Positions 1 through 6,692 of a DNA stretch of 64,000 bases are shown here, one piece after another. Source of the DNA: Kangiella shandongensis (GTDB taxonomy: Bacteria > Pseudomonadota > Gammaproteobacteria > Enterobacterales > Kangiellaceae). The stretch lies in assembly GCF_020005365.1 (NCBI RefSeq), contig NZ_JACNML010000003.1:248001-312000 (forward strand), read 5' to 3'. The translations under genes were made by a program, and so were the position numbers. The stretch's first letter is position 1. Each line of letters begins with the position of its first letter. Under the pieces are notes generated by a model, which worked only from the letters and a program-made list of their open reading frames with translations, was not told the origin of the DNA and ran no database searches.

Positions 1-456
1 TATGATTGGTGTTAATAAAACTAAAACGATACATATATTCACTGCTTGTAGTGCATATGCTTGAATGTCTTTTACAAACTCAAATGTTGTAAAGTGCCTT
101 TCTATATAACGTCCTATAGTAAAAGCAATAGCTACAATCGTTAATACACAAACAGCAAATTCTTCTTTTAATACTTTGCCTGTCGTCACAGCCCTAAATG
201 CAACATAGAACAAAATTAATAAGTCAGTAACCACCCACGTGACATACCAGATGTACGCAGCAATTTCATGACTTCTTAAACTTGGACTTATACACCAGTT
301 AATAAACTGTACTATGACCAAAAATGCACAGAAGCTTACCAACCGCTTTTGTTTGGTAAGCAAGAGATGCATAAACAGGCAACCTACTAAAGAAAGAGTA
401 AAAATATCTTTAAGTAGCTGCCATAAGTTAAGTTCTACTACAAAATTATAGAGCAA
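1..456 (-). CDS. Multi-pass membrane protein of the duplicated cassette, copy A (partial)
   Basis: An open frame of 152 codons runs off the window edge. The translation begins LLYNFVVELNLWQLLKD and continues with several hydrophobic segments. It matches the protein at 2006-2599 along its whole visible length, with shared stretches such as KRLVSFCAFLV, QFINW, YIERHFT and LLTPII. I place the start at TTG 456: a stop codon lies immediately upstream in frame, AAGGA sits 7 bases before it, and the paralogue also starts with TTG at the same alignment position. About four or five membrane helices are likely. I do not recognise the family. Function is unknown; the link to the upstream peptide gene is inferred from co-duplication. 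Confidence 0.7.
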   Translation of the reverse strand, partial: MLYNFVVELNLWQLLKDIFTLSLVGCLFMHLLLTKQKRLVSFCAFLVIVQFINWCISPSLRSHEIAAYIWYVTWVVTDLLILFYVAFRAVTTGKVLKEEFAVCVLTIVAIAFTIGRYIERHFTTFEFVKDIQAYALQAVNICIVLVLLTPII

Positions 457-550
457 CTATCATTCCTTTTATTCTCAACTAATAAAACCATACCATTTCA
501 TTCCACTATATAAAGATAGCTGCTCAGTACCTAACACTTAAAAACTAAAA

Positions 551-1306
551 CTAACTTAGCTTTTGCTTCTCAGTCTCGTCAGGCTCGTCGTCTGGCTCAC
601 CACCACCGTTGCCGGTGAATGACTCAAGAGCTGCGAATCGAAGCTTTTGCTTCTCAGTCTCGTCAGGCTCGTCGTCTGGCTCACCACCACCGTTGCCGGT
701 GAATGACTCAAGAGCTGCGAATCGAAGCTTTTGCTTCTCAGTCTCGTCAGGCTCGTCGTCTGGCTCACCACCACCGTTGCCGGTGAATGACTCAAGAGCT
801 GCGAATCGAAGCTTTTGCTTCTCAGTCTCGTCAGGCTCGTCGTCTGGCTCACCACCACCGTTGCCGGTGAATGACTCAAGAGCTGCGAATCGAAGCTTTT
901 GCTTCTCAGTCTCGTCAGGCTCGTCGTCTGGCTCACCACCACCGTTGCCGGTGAATGACTCAAGAGCTGCGAATCGAAACTTTTGCTTCTCAGTCTCATC
1001 AGTCTCGTCGTCTGGCTCACCACCACCGTTGCCGGTGAATGACTCAAGAGCTGCGAATCGAAACTTTTGCTTCTCAGTCTCGTCAGGCTCGTCGTCTGGC
1101 TCACCACCACCGTTGCCGGTGAATGATTCAAGAGCTGCGAATCGAAACTTTTGCTTCTCAGTCTCGTCAGGCTCGTCGTCTGGCTCACCACCACCGTTAC
1201 CGGTGTAGGTCTCAAGAGCAACTTCTTTAGAATCCAACAAAGATTGTTGATCTTCTAGCGGTTCTACCATAGATAAATAGCAGATCATTGCGATAGATTC
1301 AAACAT
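551..1306 (-). CDS. Acidic tandem-repeat peptide/protein of the duplicated cassette, copy A
   Basis: The product is 251 residues from the ATG at 1306, which has GGAGG 8 bases upstream; an ATG ten codons earlier is less likely. It opens with MFESIAMICYLSM, a short hydrophobic stretch, then a linker of about 20 residues. Eight copies of TGNGGGEPDDEPDETEKQK follow. From the second copy on, each is preceded by F/LRFAALESF, giving a 28-residue unit. The 54-residue paralogue at 2602-2766 shares the first 13 residues almost exactly and has a single YTGTFGGEPEEEPDEDE unit, so the long form arose by expansion. Each unit joins an acidic Gly-rich part to a basic/hydrophobic part. Function is unknown. 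A secreted or processed multi-core peptide is one possibility; a repeat-rich surface or linker protein is another. Confidence 0.75.
   Translation of the reverse strand: MFESIAMICYLSMVEPLEDQQSLLDSKEVALETYTGNGGGEPDDEPDETEKQKFRFAALESFTGNGGGEPDDEPDETEKQKFRFAALESFTGNGGGEPDDETDETEKQKFRFAALESFTGNGGGEPDDEPDETEKQKLRFAALESFTGNGGGEPDDEPDETEKQKLRFAALESFTGNGGGEPDDEPDETEKQKLRFAALESFTGNGGGEPDDEPDETEKQKLRFAALESFTGNGGGEPDDEPDETEKQKLS
560..1207 (-). repeat. 84-bp in-frame tandem repeat (seven full units plus a degenerate first unit)
   Basis: The period is 84 bases (28 codons); for example the GAATCG landmark recurs at 634 and 718. The units are almost identical at the DNA level. The few differences include a C/A change giving Phe or Leu at the first codon of the unit and a P-to-T change in one unit. 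Such uniformity points to recent slippage or unequal recombination. Because 84 is a multiple of three, a change in copy number would alter protein length without shifting the frame. Confidence 0.95.
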
Positions 1307-1540
1307 AATAAACGCCTCCAAAGGGTAGTTTTTCAAGTAAATGTCATATAAAACAAAAATAACTAATGCATCACGGAATACGCTTCCGCCTAAGTGGTAC
1401 CATAACTTATTGCTTTTAAACGAGTATTATTATTTTAAAGAACCAGCGCTATGGTTTTGTGTATAAATATTAATCAATATAAATAAATAAAACTTTGAAG
1501 TAAATTTTACATTTAATAATTTCTTTTAATCTTTACATTG

Positions 1541-1583
1541 ATGCAAATATGAGAATAACGCATTGATATTAATGCAAATATGA
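1541..1583. repeat. Pair of 12-bp direct repeats, 31 bp apart
   Basis: ATGCAAATATGA occurs at 1541-1552 and again at 1572-1583. The 31-base spacing is about three helical turns, which would suit an operator, but no regulator is known for it. Confidence 0.45.
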
Positions 1584-1680
1584 CTTATCTAAGCAACTTA
1601 AAGATCTACTAGCTATGATTAGCAATAGTAATCAAAGTCAGTGGCAATGAGTGTGCGGTTAGAGAAAGGCTGCTAATCAT

Positions 1681-1706
1681 AAAAAAAGCGCTCACAGGCG
1701 CTTTTT
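1681..1706 (-). terminator. Intrinsic terminator after the 129-residue protein gene
   Basis: AAAAAGCGC and GCGCTTTTT form a 9-bp stem with a 6-base loop, followed by a T-tract on the minus strand. It lies 17 bases beyond the stop codon at 1723. The A-run on the other side makes it potentially bidirectional. Confidence 0.8.
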
Positions 1707-1722
1707 CTGGTTAAAAATGGTA

Positions 1723-2112
1723 TTAAATTTCCGTTACAGGCAACTGCTTTGTACCAGGCTCTTTGCTCTGTACTGGCTTTAGGAAGCCTCGAGACTGAAT
1801 AATACTTCTATTATTTCTCTCAAAAGTCTCAAGTTTCTGGTTCCAGGCCAGGATTTCCTGTAACTTGTCCCTTTCTGTCAGGTTGCTTGCTTCTACAATG
1901 GAGTACTCCTGTATTAAACGAAGGGCACTAACATCCGCTCTGCGGAATGCAGATAAGTCGACAACGTTACCTTCGCCCGCAAACAGGCCCTCTGCAAAAT
2001 CTTCGCTATAGGATTCGCTGCTTTCGTTTCGATAGACCTTCAGGATCAGCCAAAACAGCGCTGCTGCGAACGCTGCTAACACTAAACCGTAAGCCAAAAA
2101 TAGTGATGCCAT
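1723..2112 (-). CDS. Small membrane-anchored protein, unknown function
   Basis: The product is 129 residues. The first 27 form a hydrophobic segment (LFLAYGLVLAAFAAALFWLI), followed by a charged, soluble, probably cytoplasmic part with helical character and a conserved-looking VVDLSAFRRADVSALRLI stretch. The ATG at 2112 has AGGA upstream. The gene starts inside the 3' end of the upstream membrane-protein ORF, overlapping it by 107 bases in another frame, and ends just before a terminator, so it is likely the last gene of the copy B operon. I do not recognise the family. It lies outside the duplicated segment. Confidence 0.65.
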   Translation of the reverse strand: MASLFLAYGLVLAAFAAALFWLILKVYRNESSESYSEDFAEGLFAGEGNVVDLSAFRRADVSALRLIQEYSIVEASNLTERDKLQEILAWNQKLETFERNNRSIIQSRGFLKPVQSKEPGTKQLPVTEI

Positions 2113-2599
2113 TGATGTGTTTTCCTGCTATATGAATTAATGTTTTTATGATTGGTGTTAACAGCACAAATAAAATGCAGAGATTAATAGCAGTGTAAGC
2201 GTAGCTCTGCACATCTTTAATCATTGAGAACTCTGTAAAATGTCGCTCTACATAACGCAAAACATGAAACGTAATTGCCATTATTGTAAAAATACTTATC
2301 GCTAACTCCTCTTTTGTAACCGTTTTACTCGTTACAGCCCGATAAGCGATAAACAGCAGTATTAAGATGTCTGTTATCATCCATGAGATATACCATATAA
2401 ATTTCCCTTGCCCGTGTTGCATAAGCCAAGGACTTAACTGCCAGTTTATAAACTGAATTACGACTAGAAATGCACAAAAACTCACCAAACGTTTATGTTT
2501 GGTGAGCATCAAATGAAAAATTAAACAGCTTACTAAACCAATAGTAAACCAGTCTTTAAGTAAACTTTCTAAACCTAAATCTAAAACAAAGTTATGCAA
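2006..2599 (-). CDS. Multi-pass membrane protein of the duplicated cassette, copy B
   Basis: The product is 197 residues, starting at TTG 2599, 2 bases after the stop of the 54-residue peptide gene, which suggests translational coupling. Hydrophobic segments lie near residues 15-31, 40-55, 67-88, 97-115 and 136-158, so four or five helices are likely. It is a paralogue of the partial ORF at 1-456. The last 36 or so residues (about from GLRFSVSSV) are read from DNA that also encodes the start of the downstream 129-residue gene, and look like read-through into an alternative frame rather than a conserved domain. The family is not recognised. Possible roles as transporter, receptor or immunity partner of the peptide are inference only. 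Confidence 0.7.
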   Translation of the reverse strand: MHNFVLDLGLESLLKDWFTIGLVSCLIFHLMLTKHKRLVSFCAFLVVIQFINWQLSPWLMQHGQGKFIWYISWMITDILILLFIAYRAVTSKTVTKEELAISIFTIMAITFHVLRYVERHFTEFSMIKDVQSYAYTAINLCILFVLLTPIIKTLIHIAGKHINGITIFGLRFSVSSVRSSAVLADPEGLSKRKQRIL

Positions 2600-2980
2600 T
2601 ATTATTCTCTCTTCTTCTCATCCTCATCAGGTTCTTCTTCTGGCTCTCCGCCAAATGTGCCTGTATATTCCTCTAAAATAACATCCGTTGTTTCGATTGA
2701 AAGATGTTGATTTTGCTGTGGTTCCGCCATAGATAGATAACAGATCATTGCAATAGATTCAAACATAATAAACGCCTCCAAAAGGTAGTTTTTTCAAGTA
2801 AATGTGATATAAAACAAAAATATCTAATGAATTACAGAATACGCTTCTAACAAAGTGGTACCATAACTTGTTGCTTTTAAAAGAGTATTATTATGATAAA
2901 GAGCCTGCGTTATGGTTTTGTATACAAATATTAATCAATATAAATAAATAAAGCCGTGAAGTAAATTTTACATCCAATAA
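2147..2980 (-). repeat. Direct duplication, copy B
   Basis: This is the shorter partner of 1-1519: the same order of upstream region, peptide gene and membrane-protein gene, without the tandem expansion. It ends 9 bases before the start codon of the divergent rhombosortase gene, so that gene's promoter must lie within the duplicated DNA. Confidence 0.9.
2602..2766 (-). CDS. 54-residue acidic peptide of the duplicated cassette, copy B
   Basis: Starting at ATG 2766 with GGAGG 8 bases upstream, this reads MFESIAMICYLSMAEPQQ, a polar middle part, then YTGTFGGEPEEEPDEDEKKRE before a stop at 2602. It is too short for most gene finders. Support comes from the ribosome-binding site, from near-identity of the N-terminus to the 251-residue copy A protein, and from a matching C-terminal TG-x-GGEP acidic motif. 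The membrane-protein gene begins 2 bases later. It is probably the ancestral single-unit form. No family is recognised. With a short hydrophobic head and a Gly/acidic tail it could be a signalling peptide, a bacteriocin-like peptide or a small regulatory subunit. Confidence 0.7.
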   Translation of the reverse strand: MFESIAMICYLSMAEPQQNQHLSIETTDVILEEYTGTFGGEPEEEPDEDEKKRE

Positions 2981-2989
2981 ATTAACATT

Positions 2990-3601
2990 ATGCTAAATCT
3001 ATTAAAAAAATACGCTATCCCTTTGATTTTAAGTCACATTTGCATTGCCTTGGCTTTTGCATTACCTCAATCAGATTTATGGATGGCTTATGATCGGGAG
3101 CACATTATCTCAGGGGAATTTTGGCGCTTTTTCACACCGAACCTGGTTCACTTAAGTTTCAATCACACTCTTTTAAATTTGGCTGGTCTCTGGTTTACCA
3201 TGTTTTTGTTTATAAACCTGTTAAGGCAAGTTGACTGGTTAGCCTGGTTTACCCTCCTCTTCGTCGGCAATATTATCGGCCTTTATTTATGGGTACCGGA
3301 CTTACAGCACTATGTTGGTATGTCAGGAGCCTTATATGGATTAATAGCGGCAGCTGCGGTAGCGGAAGTAAGGCTTGGCGTAAAGCTCAGCGGGTTACTT
3401 TTGATTATTGTCGGCATCAAAATTTTCCTGCCACAGATAATAGGTGAGAATAATAGCTATAACGAATGGTTAGGGGGTAGTGTTATTGAGGAGGCCCATA
3501 TTATCGGTTTTGTAGAAGGCTTAATCATAGGGCTGGTCTGGCCAAAAAATCGACTTAACTGTCCTGAAGATTTCCTGGCCAGAACAAAACGTACTAAATA
3601 G
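2990..3601 (+). CDS. rrtA: Rhombosortase (rhomboid-family intramembrane serine protease)
   Basis: The product is 203 residues with about six membrane helices. Rhomboid hallmarks are present: HTLLN near residues 59-63, the catalytic serine in GMSGALYG (Ser112), and the catalytic histidine in EEAHIIGFVEG (His170). Length and motif pattern fit the rhombosortase branch, which removes the C-terminal GlyGly-CTERM anchor from exported proteins. No protein in this window carries an obvious GlyGly-CTERM tail, so its substrates lie elsewhere. It reads divergently from cassette copy B and its last 8 bases overlap the convergent comEA-like gene. Confidence 0.85.
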   Translation: MLNLLKKYAIPLILSHICIALAFALPQSDLWMAYDREHIISGEFWRFFTPNLVHLSFNHTLLNLAGLWFTMFLFINLLRQVDWLAWFTLLFVGNIIGLYLWVPDLQHYVGMSGALYGLIAAAAVAEVRLGVKLSGLLLIIVGIKIFLPQIIGENNSYNEWLGGSVIEEAHIIGFVEGLIIGLVWPKNRLNCPEDFLARTKRTK

Positions 3602-3890
3602 TAATTTTAGAACGGTTCTTCTCTAAGGTTTTAGTTCCGATCCCTTTAACTGCGGTAAGCTCGTTAACTGATTTAAAAGGCCCGAATTTTTTACGATAAT
3701 CAATAATCGCCTGGGCTTTTTTCAAACCCACTCCCTTTAGTACAGCTGCAAGCTGACTAGTACCAGCCTTATTAATATTGACTTTCATCACCTGTTGCTG
3801 ACTTGACGAGGTCTCTGACTTGGCAGCTTCAACAGAGTGAGCAGCAAATATCAGCATGAGTGATAGAGCAAGGGATGCTAAAAACTTCAT
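3594..3890 (-). CDS. ComEA-like helix-hairpin-helix DNA-binding protein
   Basis: The product is 98 residues with an N-terminal signal peptide (MKFLASLALSLMLIFAAHSVEA). From about residue 37 it has two helix-hairpin-helix motifs: VNINKAGTSQLAAVLKGVG and a second centred on LTAVKGIGTKTL. This is the arrangement of the periplasmic DNA receptor ComEA and of small ComEA-family proteins in Gammaproteobacteria. Binding to double-stranded DNA in the periplasm, possibly during DNA uptake, is known for the family and inferred here. It follows pyrF on the minus strand and has its own strong ribosome-binding site. Confidence 0.85.
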   Translation of the reverse strand: MKFLASLALSLMLIFAAHSVEAAKSETSSSQQQVMKVNINKAGTSQLAAVLKGVGLKKAQAIIDYRKKFGPFKSVNELTAVKGIGTKTLEKNRSKITI

Positions 3891-3923
3891 AATAATCTCC
3901 TTCTATATGGTTATTTTCCTTAG

Positions 3924-3946
3924 TTGCAGGTCCTTCAGACCTGCAA
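3924..3946 (-). terminator. Hairpin between pyrF and the comEA-like gene
   Basis: TTGCAGGTC and GACCTGCAA form a perfect 9-bp stem with a 5-base loop, 29 bases after the pyrF stop. There is no T-tract, so it may be a weak terminator or an mRNA-stabilising hairpin. Confidence 0.5.
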
Positions 3947-3974
3947 GAAGAAGATTAATCGTTCCATTTTATTT

Positions 3975-4676
3975 CTACAAGTGACTTACAAGAGAATCAG
4001 ATATCTCGCACAAAGCTTTGTAAGGATCGTCGGCTTGAGTAATAGGACGCCCAATGACCAGATAGTCAGAGCCGGCCTGAACTGCCTGCTCAGGAGTCAT
4101 CACACGACTTTGATCCCCTTTATCGCTTCCCTGAGGCCGGATACCTGGCGTTACCAGTGTAAAGTCCTGTCCACACTCTTGTTTTAGCTTTTCTGCTTCC
4201 CACGATGAGCAAACAACACCATCCAGCCCTGAATCACGCGCCATATGCGCTAAATAATTCACTTGCTCAGCCAGATCTCGTTTAAAACCTAACTCGCCAT
4301 ACACTTCATCATTCATGCTGGTCAACATAGTCACAGCAATCAATAAGGGACGGTGCTGGCACTCATCAAGGGCTTCACGCGCTTTTTCCATCATCACCCT
4401 GCCTCCTGACGCATGGACATTAATCATCCACACACCAAGCTCTGCAGCGGCCTGACAAGCTTTTGCCACTGTATTTGGAATATCATGGAACTTTAAGTCC
4501 AAAAAGACATTGTATCGGCGTTCTACCAGTTCTTTAACAAACTCAGGGCCAAAGAGCGTAAACATTTCTTTACCGACTTTTAACCCGCACATGGAAGGAT
4601 TAAGCTGTTCTACTAATGCTAATGCTTGCTCTTTGTCATGGTAATCGAGAGCAACTAGAATTTTAGGATCGGACAT
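3975..4676 (-). CDS. pyrF: Orotidine 5'-phosphate decarboxylase
   Basis: The product is 233 residues, normal for the bacterial enzyme that converts OMP to UMP in the last step of de novo pyrimidine synthesis. The active-site block [10 protein letters not shown] (residues 60-69, Asp60/Lys62/Asp65) is intact, as are LDYHD at residues 10-14, LKVGKE near residue 32, and the phosphate-binding TPGIRP and GRPIT motifs. It follows lapB by 20 bases, as in many Gammaproteobacteria where lapA-lapB-pyrF form an operon. Confidence 0.97.
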   Translation of the reverse strand: MSDPKILVALDYHDKEQALALVEQLNPSMCGLKVGKEMFTLFGPEFVKELVERRYNVFLDLKFHDIPNTVAKACQAAAELGVWMINVHASGGRVMMEKAREALDECQHRPLLIAVTMLTSMNDEVYGELGFKRDLAEQVNYLAHMARDSGLDGVVCSSWEAEKLKQECGQDFTLVTPGIRPQGSDKGDQSRVMTPEQAVQAGSDYLVIGRPITQADDPYKALCEISDSLVSHL

Positions 4677-4696
4677 GATTCACCTGCTGTAAAGTA

Positions 4697-5866
4697 TTAC
4701 TCGCCTTCTATTCCTTTAATTGGTTTAACAGAACTCCATTCCTTGCAGCTTGGGCACTGCCAATATATAGCCTTGGTATGGAAGCCACAGTTTTGGCACT
4801 CATAACGTGGCTTACGTGAGATCAGTTTTTCTACAATATCATCCAATAACTGTAAGCTGGGCCTGGCGGAGTCTTGTGCATGCTCAATATGCAGAGCTAT
4901 TAGCCGCTGTAATCCTTTCAGTGAGGGACGCTCCTGTAAAAACTCACCAATGAGTAATGCGGCCGCTTTATCGCCTTTTTCTTTTTGTACGATTTTGGAA
5001 AGCTCTATTAAAACAGAAACCCCAGCTCCCTGCTCTAAACTTTTATTAAGAAACTGCTTATAGCCGCTAAAGTCTTTCGTTTCTTTGTATGCTTTAGCTA
5101 TCTTGGGTAAGGCTTCCGGTATAAAGGCGATATCCTGTTGTAGAATTCTCTGAAAAGACTTTATGGCTTGCTTGAAATTTTTTTGCTGTAAATAAATTTG
5201 TCCTTGGAGCAGGCTGGCGCGCACCGAGTCTGAGTTGATACTCAACGCTTTCTTCAGATTAGCTAAAGCCGCCTTACTGTCTCCTTCCCGACGCTTCTGA
5301 TCGGCGAGTTCACAATAAAAATGCGCTATCGGCTTAGTTTGCTCGACTCCCATACTCGACTGAAGCTCTTCGGCCACCTTGGCCGCATCATCCCAGTCTC
5401 TGGTTAACTGATGAATATGTAATAATTGGACTAGACAATCACTCTTATGAGCCGGATCGTCCAGTAACTCAGTAAATAGCTTTTCAGAGCGGTCATACAT
5501 CCCTACTGCATTATAATCTAAACCTAACTGGTAGAGTGCTGTATTTCTGTCTTTCCCTGACAGTTGGGGACGAGCTATCAGGTTCTGATGCAGGCGAATA
5601 GCTCGATCAACCTCCCCTCTTTTGCGGAAAAGGTTACCGAGTGCCAAATGGGTTTCCACAGTATCGGTATCAACTTTAAGGAGATCGATGAAAGTATCGA
5701 CAGCTTTGTCTGGCTGCTCATTGAGTAAGTAGTTTAGACCCTTAATATAATTACTGGATAAACTACCGTCTTTCTCACTTTTACGCTGCCTGCGCCCCAT
5801 TAAGAAACCCGATAATGCAGCCAGGGGCAGTAAAGCTAACACCCCGTACAAAAACCACTGTTCCAT
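4697..5866 (-). CDS. lapB: LPS assembly protein B (TPR/zinc protein, LpxC regulator)
   Basis: The product is 389 residues, the same length as E. coli LapB (YciM). An N-terminal membrane anchor (about residues 4-24) is followed by a long run of TPR helices and a C-terminal rubredoxin-like zinc site, CQNC...CPSC, near residues 359-377. LapB works at the inner membrane with FtsH to control LpxC turnover and so lipopolysaccharide synthesis. It starts directly after the lapA stop codon, which supports translational coupling. Confidence 0.96.
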   Translation of the reverse strand: MEQWFLYGVLALLPLAALSGFLMGRRQRKSEKDGSLSSNYIKGLNYLLNEQPDKAVDTFIDLLKVDTDTVETHLALGNLFRKRGEVDRAIRLHQNLIARPQLSGKDRNTALYQLGLDYNAVGMYDRSEKLFTELLDDPAHKSDCLVQLLHIHQLTRDWDDAAKVAEELQSSMGVEQTKPIAHFYCELADQKRREGDSKAALANLKKALSINSDSVRASLLQGQIYLQQKNFKQAIKSFQRILQQDIAFIPEALPKIAKAYKETKDFSGYKQFLNKSLEQGAGVSVLIELSKIVQKEKGDKAAALLIGEFLQERPSLKGLQRLIALHIEHAQDSARPSLQLLDDIVEKLISRKPRYECQNCGFHTKAIYWQCPSCKEWSSVKPIKGIEGE

Positions 5867-6166
5867 TTAAAAGGGGTCCTTGCCAGCGATAGGTTGTTGG
5901 CGAAGATGTTGTAGCTCTTTTTGAGCTTTTTCCAATTGTTTCTTTAATCTCGACTGACGGTGTCGATATTTATAGACAGCAAAAGACATGCCTAAGATAC
6001 CCAGGATCAGGCCGCAAAGCCCGGCCCAGAATACCACCAAAGAAACAGGAATTTCCGTAGTACCAAACAGATAGTTAATGGCAGTTTCTTGGTCGTTATT
6101 TAAAGCGAATACGGTGCTAACAAGCAGTACAGCTACGAAAAGGATAATGGCAAATAGTTTACGCAA
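5867..6166 (-). CDS. lapA: LPS assembly protein A (DUF1049)
   Basis: The product is 99 residues with two membrane helices (about residues 3-22 and 42-65) followed by a basic coiled-coil tail (YKYRHRQSRLKKQLEKAQKEL). This is the LapA/YciS architecture. It is encoded between ihfB and lapB, as usual, and abuts lapB. Confidence 0.93.
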   Translation of the reverse strand: MRKLFAIILFVAVLLVSTVFALNNDQETAINYLFGTTEIPVSLVVFWAGLCGLILGILGMSFAVYKYRHRQSRLKKQLEKAQKELQHLRQQPIAGKDPF

Positions 6167-6227
6167 AGTAGCTTAGCTCCAAGCGTTAAAGAACCTGCTG
6201 TGTAATAGCAAAGCCCTTGGTGGATAA

Positions 6228-6530
6228 TTATGGTTTTATCGGCTGATCCTTACCAGCGTCAACGCGTTCCCTCAACTCCTTACCTGGTTTAAAGTGCGGA
6301 ACATGCTTTCCTTGAAGCGAAACCGACTCACCAGTTTTAGGGTTTCTTCCGACACGCGGCGCACGATAGTGCAGCGAAAAGCTGCCAAAGCCACGGATCT
6401 CAATTCGCCCACCGTCAGATAGTGTTTCTGACATCTGGTCAAGCAACGACTTAACGACCAGTTCGACATCGCGAACCGACAGCTGAGGATTCTTATCCAC
6501 TAGACACTCGATCAGTTGTGATTTCGTCAT
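6228..6530 (-). CDS. ihfB: Integration host factor beta subunit
   Basis: The product is 100 residues of the HU/IHF family. It has the N-terminal TKSQLIECL helix, [10 protein letters not shown], and the DNA-intercalating arm GRNPKTGE. The ending KELRERV distinguishes IHF-beta from HU. With IhfA it bends DNA in recombination and transcription; position after rpsA is the classic one. Confidence 0.97.
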   Translation of the reverse strand: MTKSQLIECLVDKNPQLSVRDVELVVKSLLDQMSETLSDGGRIEIRGFGSFSLHYRAPRVGRNPKTGESVSLQGKHVPHFKPGKELRERVDAGKDQPIKP

Positions 6531-6634
6531 TGGTCTAGACCTCCATTTAATTGAATACCCATAGTATGGGGCATTTCAAAGCAAAAATCATCTAACTAGC
6601 TTAATTATATGGCATTTTTTACAAATTTCTAGGC

Positions 6635-6663
6635 AAAAAAAAGCCCAGCGTTAGCTGGGCTTT
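6635..6663 (-). terminator. Intrinsic terminator after rpsA
   Basis: AAAGCCCAGC and GCTGGGCTTT pair over 10 bp with a GTTA loop, and eight T residues follow on the minus strand. It lies 30 bases beyond the rpsA stop and before ihfB, so much of the ihfB transcription probably starts downstream of it or depends on read-through. Confidence 0.9.
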
Positions 6664-6692
6664 CATGATTTTACGAAAAATCAGCGGTAAAC

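Larger units (their letters stand above)
1..1519 (-). repeat. Direct duplication, copy A (peptide + membrane protein cassette)
   Basis: This segment aligns by eye with 2147-2980. Both carry, on the minus strand, an AT-rich upstream region of about 213 bases, a peptide gene and a membrane-protein gene. Similarity starts at the window edge (TATGATTGGTGTTA here and at 2147) and ends at the shared AATAA near 1519 and 2980. The upstream regions keep long near-identical blocks, for example around GTGGTACCATAACTT. Copy A is longer because its peptide gene holds a tandem repeat and because 94 bases, rather than 2, separate its two genes. The left end lies outside the window. Confidence 0.9.
1307..1722. 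other. Non-coding gap between the copy A peptide gene and the 129-residue protein gene
   Basis: I see no gene in these 416 bases. Bases 1307-1519 are the duplicated upstream region of the cassette and presumably hold its promoter. Bases 1520-1680 are AT-rich and unique, with a pair of direct repeats at 1541 and 1572. A terminator at 1681-1706 closes the gap. Confidence 0.7.

Noticed and set aside
560-1207. CRISPR-like array
   Set aside because: The units are contiguous and coding, with no unique spacers between them.
609-1208. Plus-strand and other-frame ORFs across the 84-bp repeat
   Set aside because: A repeat with a period divisible by three keeps several frames open. The minus-strand frame from 1306 has a ribosome-binding site and a paralogue at 2602-2766; the others have neither.
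551-2766. Graspetide-type RiPP precursor (Thr and Glu/Asp rich cores)
   Set aside because: No ATP-grasp ligase or other RiPP enzyme lies nearby; the adjacent gene is a membrane protein. Kept only as a loose possibility.
6272-6469. Alternative-frame ORF inside ihfB, and similar ORFs within rpsA, gyrA and hisD
   Set aside because: These are shadows of well-identified genes, with no ribosome-binding site or recognisable product.
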